From positions 123,644,499 through 123,708,498 of the forward strand of contig CM050446.2 in the NCBI GenBank assembly GCA_027563935.2: a stretch of 64,000 bases of DNA. The letters are read 5' to 3'. The notes beneath the pieces were generated by a model. That model made no database searches. It was not told the DNA's origin and saw only the letters and a list, made by a program, of their open reading frames with translations. Below, piece after piece: positions 57,327-64,000 of the stretch. Numbering within the stretch: position 1 is the first letter of the stretch; each line of letters opens with the position of its first letter. The stretch comes from Costus lasius. Lineage: Eukaryota; Streptophyta; Magnoliopsida; Zingiberales; Costaceae. A program made the translations under genes and the position numbers.

Positions 57327-57784
57327 ATGGCCCCCGAACTGTTCATAGCCATAGGTGTGAATGTTTCTATTTCAACACAGTAATATATTCACAGCTCATG
57401 AACTGTTCACGACCGCACCTGTGAAAATTTCATTTCAACTTTGTTTTTTTCTCAAATTTGATGTACGGCCTCATCTTTTCATTACGAATCACCTCGTGAT
57501 GTCAAAACTCGTTAAATCCTTTATTTTTAGCGATATTTTCTATATTTTCATAAAAACTAAAAAAATGAAGATTATATAAAATATGAGAGAAAAACATCAT
57601 AAAATGGTATAAACTCCTATAATCAAGCTCAAATAAGCATGTAAAATATGATTAAAAAATGCTATGTAAATGCAACTCATTAGTTGTATCCATTGATGTT
57701 GGCAGATGTTGATACATATACGTGTATACATTGGGATTTTACTGTTGTTTTGATGTTATTAGTTGTTGGGTCTGATTGGATTAG

Positions 57785-57851
57785 CAGACCCAATTGTCAT
57801 GTTCCGCCAGTGGACTATCAGTCGAGGCCCAATACCTGTCGGGGCGTGACA
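57785..57851 (+). mobile_element. LTR 3'-terminus fragment, TGTCACGCCCCG family
   Basis: gttccgccagtggactatca and the end tcggggcgtgaca match the last 70-80 bp of the 21453-22569 LTR (gttccgccggatagtcc...ccggggcgtgata). The rest is not recognisable. Confidence 0.5.
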
Positions 57852-57859
57852 CATCTAGG

Positions 57860-58190
57860 GCTTGATGAATCAAATACATGGCTTTTTTGCTTCTTTCTCA
57901 ACTCTCTTTTAGCTTAGTGAGATTACTTAAATTACTTGGAATTTTATTTTTATTTTCTATAATATCCCAAATTTGCACCTAATAGTATCTTCATTCTAAT
58001 ATACCAATTATCAAATCTTTTTACTTAAGAATTTAGGGACTTGAAATAACATTGTTATTAGCCATTTTAAAATTTTCTTCAACAAAGTTGAGCATCCCTT
58101 TTTAAACTTACTGGATTAGGTCGAAAACTATACCACAGTGTATTGCTCTCTCTTTAAAATGTGAACCAGCAAGAAAAACTAGATCAATTT
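57860..58190. other. AT-rich stretch, nothing identified
   Basis: No coding or terminal sequence recognised. Confidence 0.35.
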
Positions 58191-58194
58191 TTGT

Positions 58195-60250
58195 TAATTG
58201 AGGCTGCCGCAATACTTTGGTTCAAAATTTAGGGCAAAATCAGCACTGAACCGTTCTGATTTGGTTCAATTGCAAAGCAAAGGGCGAACCGATTTTACAT
58301 TGGTTCGATCGGCGGCTGACCTAGCCGCTTCTTTTTCTCTGGTTGCACGAACGACGTCGAGCGGAAGATTCAGCGGATGCAACTGCTTCGTCCGCGAGCG
58401 TCTTCCTCGATCGTCGACGGTAGCCGGATCTTAGCAGGGTCCGGCGGGATGATAGTCTCCGGAGCAGAGAGACGGTGATGAAGCGAGCAACGAATCAAAG
58501 GTGCGAGCGGCAAGTGGCTTCGTTCAGCGAAACAGAGTAAGCAGGGGTTTCGTTGCACACAGACTTCGGGAAGAGGCTTTGGCGAATGTTTTTGACAGGC
58601 GATGCGATTCGGATGGCTCAATCGGCCTGAGAGGGGTGAGTGGCGGAAGATCTGTATGCTGTCGGTGCCGGATCTTGAGCAAGCAGCGAGCGCACGCCAG
58701 ATCTTGGTCGTGTGGCTGATCAGAGCGGTGAACGGTTTGTTCGCGAGCAGAGATTCAGCTGATTCGAAAGGCGTTCAACAGCTCGTGGACGTCGGACGAG
58801 CTTCGGCTTCTTCGGGCGGAGAAGAGCAGATGGCAGAGCGGCGTTCTTCTTCGCCAAAACAGAGAAAAACAGGGGCCATGGCTTCGCAATCGCTGATTAA
58901 TCAGCAGGCGGCGGCGACGGATCAGAAGATTGCGACGCGTCGAGCAGTGTTTCTCGATGGCTTGGGCGGTCTCGGTGTTGTCTGGAACAGGAATCAGTGA
59001 CGAGGCAAGCAATGAACGATGTAGTAGGCAATGTCGGCGGGTCAAGATGTTGAGAGAGATTCGCCAAGACAAGCGGCGTTTGTCGGCGGGCGGACAAAAA
59101 AAATTCTCAGGTCTGCTATACTCCTCGTCGGTGGAGAGATCCAGAATTTTTTTTACATCAGTCCATGAACTGTTGATTGGGTCAAAATTAACCCAAATCT
59201 CAACTCTGCAGTCTATTACCTCTCTTCTCCGCAGCCAATTTGGAACATCGCAGCAGAATTGCCCTTCATTGCTTGATACTCAGGTGATATGGAAATCTTC
59301 ATCGACTTGCTTCTCCTTCAACTGGTGCCATAGAAGAAGCCCAGGGTGGACTGGACGTGGGGGAAGCCAGCGGAGGCCGCAGACTCGATTTCGGCGGCGA
59401 AGGACTCCATGCCAGAAGGATCGGTGGAGGAACTCGTCCCACTCTACGGAACCATCGAGTCCATCAGAATCGCCACTCTCCACTCCGATAGTTCCGCCGA
59501 AGCTGGCGAAGAAGACGCCACCTTCTCTTTTCTCCGCTGGAGCTGGGTCTGCGTCCCCTGTATCACGAGGTCGAAGACGAAGCCATGTCTCATGGAAGGT
59601 CGAAGACGACCGCCGAAGACTTCGTCTCCACCACCGAAGCTACCGCTGAAGCCTTCTCTCTGCGTTGCCCAGTTCCGCAGAGTGGGATGAGTTCCTCCAC
59701 CGAAGATACCGCTAGCTGCGTCGTCCGAAATCGCTGCTAGGGGCGAGGGCTGCGAGGTCGGATCAAGCGGCAACGAAAGGAGGAGGGTTTTTCGGGATCG
59801 GATCGAGCTGCGACGAAAGGAGGCGAGAGGATCTTGATGGCGGAGAAGGCTGACCGGTGAGAAGGAGAGGGCAAGCACGCGATCGAGAGGCGTGGGCGAC
59901 GAGGTGGGAAATCGAGAGATGGGCGCAGGCGCAGGCGTATTTTTGGAGCGAGAGGGGAGCACGACGAGCTTGGGAGAGAGGACGAGGGGGTGATGAGGTC
60001 GGGAGATCGGGAGATGGGCACGGGCGTAGGCGTATTTTTGGAGCGAGGCGAGGGAAAGGAAATCTTTTTCGTCTTTTTTGGAGGGGACGTTTTTGAAGAG
60101 AAAGGAAAGAAATTGTTTCCTTTCCTTATCTTGTTTTTCCTCTTTGAAACTATGGAAATAGAAGGAAAGGAAACAATTTCTTTCCTTTCCCTCCTTGTTT
60201 CCCTCCTCCGAAATGCAGCGTTAGGAGATGAGCGACAGCGGATTCTATAG
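58195..60250. other. GC-rich block containing a captured gene fragment
   Basis: Two kilobases of GC-rich sequence with many overlapping Arg/Ser-rich frames on both strands. The composition resembles the leader regions of plant retroelements. An HRD3-like fragment lies within it at 59220-59480. Near its right end a hairpin, gaaaggaaagaaattgtttc (about 60101) with its complement (about 60165), is present. Outer termini were not found. Confidence 0.4.
59220..59480 (-). pseudogene. HRD3A-like: HRD3/SEL1L-like ERAD component fragment
   Basis: HRD3/SEL1L is an ER-membrane adaptor with Sel1 repeats that feeds misfolded proteins to the HRD1 ubiquitin ligase. Minus-strand pieces in order: DGLDGSVEWDEF; then in a second frame AAEIESAASAGFPHVQSTLG followed by FFYGTS, a Sel1-repeat pattern; then, after an internal deletion, KEKQVDEDFHI and, one base out of frame, EYQAMKGNSAAMFQIG, a downstream Sel1 segment. 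At least two frameshifts and a stop (TGA after GTS) are present. Fusion of segments from separate parts of the gene without introns suggests a rearranged or retro-transcribed copy. Confidence 0.72.
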
Positions 60251-60780
60251 ATGCTTCAAACGTCGGATGTCGTTCGGTAAAGCAGCCGCCTCTGGAAAAA
60301 AATCTTCCATCGTCGAGCAATTTCACGTCGAGATCATGAAATAACGACATAAAATGCGAGAAACCTTGTTCAAACTTTAATTCCTAGTCACCGGATCTAG
60401 CTTAATAATGGCATAAAGGGTTGAGAAAACTTCTTCCCAAAAATTTTGAACTTTGCTACGCGGATCACTTCATCGAAGAGGAGAGAAACACAAAGAACAG
60501 AAGACACCAAAAATATAAAAGAATCATCAATATTATTGTACTTGTAAAATAGAGAATTACAAAACTTATTTAAAGAAAAACTAACCTAATCTATTTAGGT
60601 AAATAATTTATCTAATATAAACTAATCAACTTATATAATTGATCACACTCTAATAGTCTAATATAGTATAGACTCTAATATAGTATACCATAATTACCAA
60701 CTTCAAAAAAAGCCCCGGATAGCAACTAACGCTGTCTTGGCATAAACAGAGAGGAAACTAACAACTAACGCAGTCTTGGC
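60250..60780. other. AT-rich intergenic stretch
   Basis: No gene. A short direct repeat (aactaacgc(t/a)gtcttggca) occurs at about 60725 and 60764. Confidence 0.35.
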
Positions 60781-60781
60781 A

Positions 60782-60925
60782 CGATAAGTGTAGGTGGAAG
60801 TATTTTCATCGTTCTCCACGTGATGATGATGTTGAAAGCAGTGGTAAGAGCCATCGCACAGCCTTCATTATGTCGCCGGCGCCATTTGTATTGGAAAGGT
60901 CATGGATGAACAGCCCGTGGACAAT
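60782..60925 (-). pseudogene. Second copy of the membrane-protein fragment
   Basis: Collinear with 34873-35015: gtgtaggtggaag, tcatcgttctccacg(t/c)gatgatgatgtt and gccttcattatgtcgccggc. A deletion of 2-3 bases (agagccatcgcac) and other changes shift the frame relative to the 34857-35165 copy. Only the last third of the frame is present. Confidence 0.75.
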
Positions 60926-61139
60926 GGAGGTGTTGTCAATTTTTATACTAGGAGGTATGGTTAATCTTCGTTACTGAATTCAGGCACTATAGTTAAATCA
61001 CAGGAAGTAATAACATAAAATTACAATGCAGACAAATGACTAAATATGCCCTTAATTTTAGGTGGTGGAGGTTCTATCCAACATGCTTGAAAATGTTCAA
61101 ATCAAAATAAGTAATATTACCTAAATATGGATATAACAA

Positions 61140-62190
61140 AAAAAATCAGGAAATTATACCTAATTAACCGGTTTCTGATCCGTTCCTCCGTCAGCCGCTT
61201 GCGTGAACAAGATTTGGGCGTTGATGTTGGAGCCGAAGATAGACGTCGTCCTCTACTGTCGGGTAGGAGGTGGCGCTGGCGACGTCTAAAGGACAATGGC
61301 GATGGCGACCAGGAGGTTGAAGGCAGCTTTAGCAGCATGGAATAAGGGTGGCGGCTAGATCGCCGGAGGACAGGCGTCTGGCGGAAGGGAAGCGCGGTGT
61401 TGGAAGTTTGCAAGGATTCTGTGGTGCTAAGCAGCGGCAAAATCGGGGAGATCAGAAGGAACTCGTCGTAGAGAGGAAGTGCAACCTTTGTTGGCGTTGA
61501 TTTGGGCAGCGGCGCTCGGCAGAAATCAGAAGTTGCTGGTGTCGTCGACCAGAAAAGTGATGGCGGGTGTCGTCGGCGGGGATTTAGGGTACGTTCGGCT
61601 GTTAGAACTCACGCGGCGGGGTTGGAAAATTCTGGATGAAGAAATGGGATGACTGGATGAAGAAATGGGATGAAGGCGGAGAAAGGGACGAGCGACGATG
61701 GTGTGCGAAAGATTTGGAGGGCGGACGTGGAGGCGTCGGCTTCGACGATGTAAGGAGGGATTGTCGAATTTCTAGCGGACGGAAATAGGTGGCGCGCGTT
61801 GATGGTGGGCGGCGGCTAGGTTGTCGACTGGTGAGTGGCAGCATCGATTTCTAGAGCTGGCGGCTGGTGTTCGTGGAAGATGCAGCGGATGGAAGATGGC
61901 AGCGGCTGGAAACCGGGAAGGTGCCGGGTCGGCTGCAGATTGAAGACAGCGGAGAGGATTGGCGGCAGACGAAATCGGGGCGAGCAGGGGCGTTAAGGTT
62001 GGGCGGTGGTGCAGAAATTTCGGATGGAGAAAGGATGATGGCGAGCGGATGTTTGAGGCGGCGGGATTGGTGATGGAGGAGGGATGGCTTGGCGACGATT
62101 TCGGCAAGGGGAAGATGGAAAAATAAAAAATCAGGAAGCGTTAAAAGAATAAGCCCTCACGAGTCACGGCGAAGACAGAAGTGTGAAAAT
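61140..62190. other. GC-rich block, unassigned
   Basis: Frames on both strands (up to 111 codons) are Arg/Ser/Pro-rich and overlap. A tandem aagaaatgggatga pair occurs near 61639 and 61659. No domain recognised. Confidence 0.35.
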
Positions 62191-62429
62191 CAATATAATG
62201 AAATTTTGATTAAGCAAAAGTTGCCATCCCGATTAGAAGGTTTAAATACATATTATCCTACTAAATTTAGGCAAAAAATTTTATTAAAAATTAAAATTAC
62301 ATACTAAGTTAAATTTAAAATAATACCCTAATTTAAATATCTTATAAAAAAAATATAAAAATAATATTAATCACTTGTGTGATAGCGGACCACTTTTCGA
62401 TTGGCCCGTCTTCTATGTCCTGATCATAT

Positions 62430-62955
62430 AGTGGATCTAACCGTGGTACGTGAGGTCATGATCGTGATGGAAAGACAAGAAAGTCGGGTATTATTACATA
62501 AACATGATTTATAATATATAATATATATTATTATATATGTATTAAAATTTAATATATTAATATAATATATAAAATTTAAATTAATTAATTTTAAAAAATT
62601 AACCATTGAATTTAAATTATATTATATATTATAATTTAGTTAATTAATATTTATATATTTATTAATTAATATTCACTGGTCAATTAAATATGTATTAATT
62701 AATATTCACTAATCAATTAGACATATATTAATTAATATATAAATTAATAATTTTATAAACTTAAGTTTTTTAAAAAAACTTAAATTTAAATCATTATTAA
62801 AAAAATTTATTTGATTGTAATATATATATACACGTAAAGTCTTATGTTATTATTATTTAATTATAATATTTAATATTTAAAATAATACTATCCTCAGCAA
62901 TTCACCATTACTAACAGTGGTAGACTGCAGGAGCTGGCCAAAACGCAGCCAACAA
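62430..62955. mobile_element. AT-rich MITE-like copy, Tourist-style right end
   Basis: An extremely AT-rich core ends in caggagctggccaaaacgcagcc (62930-62953), whose complement ggctgcgttttggcc has Tourist-like character. The core shares inverted motifs with 51451-51960. The left end and target duplication were not defined. Confidence 0.45.
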
Positions 62956-63018
62956 CTGTGTGATTCTGAATTCTAATCTTTTGGTAATTACGGGTAATAA
63001 TTGTACCATGATGGTTAA

Positions 63019-63243
63019 GGTTTATATTTAATTCTTCCCGGTCCAAGTACTTGTTATTGTTTGAGGTCTAAGTAATAATATACATCAACAATAATATAAA
63101 ACTAAGTAATACTTGGCTATGTGTTCACATTGGACTCTCATGACTAAGTAATTACGGTTTATATTTGACTCTTTCTCCCGGTCCAAGTACTTGTTGTTGT
63201 TTGAGGTCTCAGTAATAATATACATCAACAATAATATAAAACT
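63019..63243. repeat. Direct duplication of an 85-bp unit
   Basis: 63019-63103 and 63156-63243 share ggtttatattt, cccggtccaagtacttgtt, tttgaggtct and aataatatacatcaacaata in the same order, 137 bp apart. No coding function. Confidence 0.8.
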
Positions 63244-63249
63244 CATGTA

Positions 63250-64000
63250 ATCGTTACTATTTTTTCCCTATCCCCTTGTCAAGTTTCTATTAATCCCAAT
63301 TGTTGTAATTGGCTCATTGTATTGCATGCAAATATCTACATTTGATCAGTTTTATGGAACCCGCTTGAATTTATGTGTTTAGTGCTTGTTCAATTTGATT
63401 TTAAAACTATTGATAATCATTCACAAGTATTTGAATCATAATTAAGTTATATAATATGATTCGTAATTGAGGAATGTAACAAAATCTGATATTGGATTTA
63501 CATAATCATATAAAATTTGAGTTTATGATAAACTTAGGGCACTTAATCCAGTGTTGCTTTTAGGAACCTCGAGTACGACTTTCATTTGCATTAGGATTTT
63601 TTTAAAAACTTTTTTTTTATACATTATGATTCGATATAGCCTTGATAATTGATACTGATGGATATAGGTACTACTGAATTTGAATCTTGCGGGTCTATTT
63701 TTGGATGTTTAGTAGAGTTTTAATTAATTTTAAATTATTATATGTTTTAAATAATTTATGTTTTAAATAATTTATGCTTCTATTTAGATCAGTTTAAACT
63801 CTATATCTGTAATTTTTTGTTGAGGGGAAAAGCCAAATTATGATAAACCAACAAAACTAAGAAATCAAAATTAATAATTATGCAAAACTAAATAAATAGA
63901 TAAAGATAGAAAAAATAGAATAAGAAAGCGACCAACTCTATTATAAGTGAAATCTACTTTTTTTTTTTTTTGCCCCTAAGACACAATCAACGTTGCTTTA
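63250..64000. other. AT-rich terminal stretch
   Basis: No gene or element end recognised; a poly-T tract lies at 63958-63971. Confidence 0.35.

Noticed and set aside
58602..59962. Frames up to 239 codons in the GC-rich block
   Set aside because: Only the short minus-strand stretch 59220-59480 shows a protein family pattern, and it changes frame; the rest is compositional.

Overview
The window looks like intergenic and genic-remnant DNA of a flowering plant nuclear genome. It is AT-rich with GC-rich islands, has spliced plant genes with GT-AG introns, and carries plant-type LTR retrotransposons, hAT and PIF/Harbinger DNA transposons and MITEs. I cannot name the species from sequence alone. 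No rRNA gene, canonical tRNA gene, CRISPR array or bacterial-style operon was seen. Most of the window is transposable elements in various states of decay, with gene pieces between and inside them.

Layout. 1-4.5 kb: a minus-strand RIO1 kinase gene remnant; four exons are recognisable, with a 10-bp frameshifting insertion in exon 1 and no kinase C-lobe. 5.0-7.2 kb: a PIF/Harbinger-type element with TAA duplications and a Myb/SANT-like ORF1 remnant. 7.5-8.6 kb: a solo LTR. 8.7-10.8 kb: a fossil hAT transposase of the TTF/ZMYM1-like kind. 11.6-19.7 kb: a full-length but dead Copia element with two nested insertions (a ~1.4 kb Gypsy-like LTR and a 277-bp hairpin element containing a tRNA-like core). 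21.5-22.6 kb: a second solo LTR of the 7.5-kb family. 26.3-28.3 kb: a hAT-type element whose interior is an intact RING-H2 finger ORF rather than a transposase. 31.4-32.7 kb: a five-exon chorismate mutase gene, the best-preserved host gene, with an abnormal C-terminus. 33.9-35.2 kb: an LTR fragment and a membrane-protein pseudogene. 36.1-38.2 kb: a truncated Copia element. 40.0-42.6 kb: a hAT MITE, an inverted duplication of the 34.3-34.7 kb segment and three copies of a palindromic MITE family. 42.6-43.2 kb: a U-box kinase (USP domain) pseudogene. 44.0-44.6 kb: a hAT MITE. 45.3-46.7 kb: a duplicate of the 38.2-kb segment with another MITE in it. 50.5-51.4 kb: a composite hAT MITE. 52.3-53.7 kb: a foldback element and a Harbinger ORF1 remnant. 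54.7-57.3 kb: a large solo LTR. 58.2-60.2 kb: a GC-rich block holding an HRD3/SEL1L gene fragment. 60.8-64 kb: repeats and a second copy of the membrane-protein fragment.

The genes do not form a pathway. The only plausibly functional reading frames are chorismate mutase (shikimate pathway, phenylalanine/tyrosine branch) and the transposon-borne RING-H2 protein. The most interesting items are the RING-H2 ORF in hAT termini with a start-codon inverted repeat, the tRNA-like hairpin element, and a palindromic MITE family caught by an empty-site comparison within the window. All family assignments come from reading motifs by eye; no database search was run.
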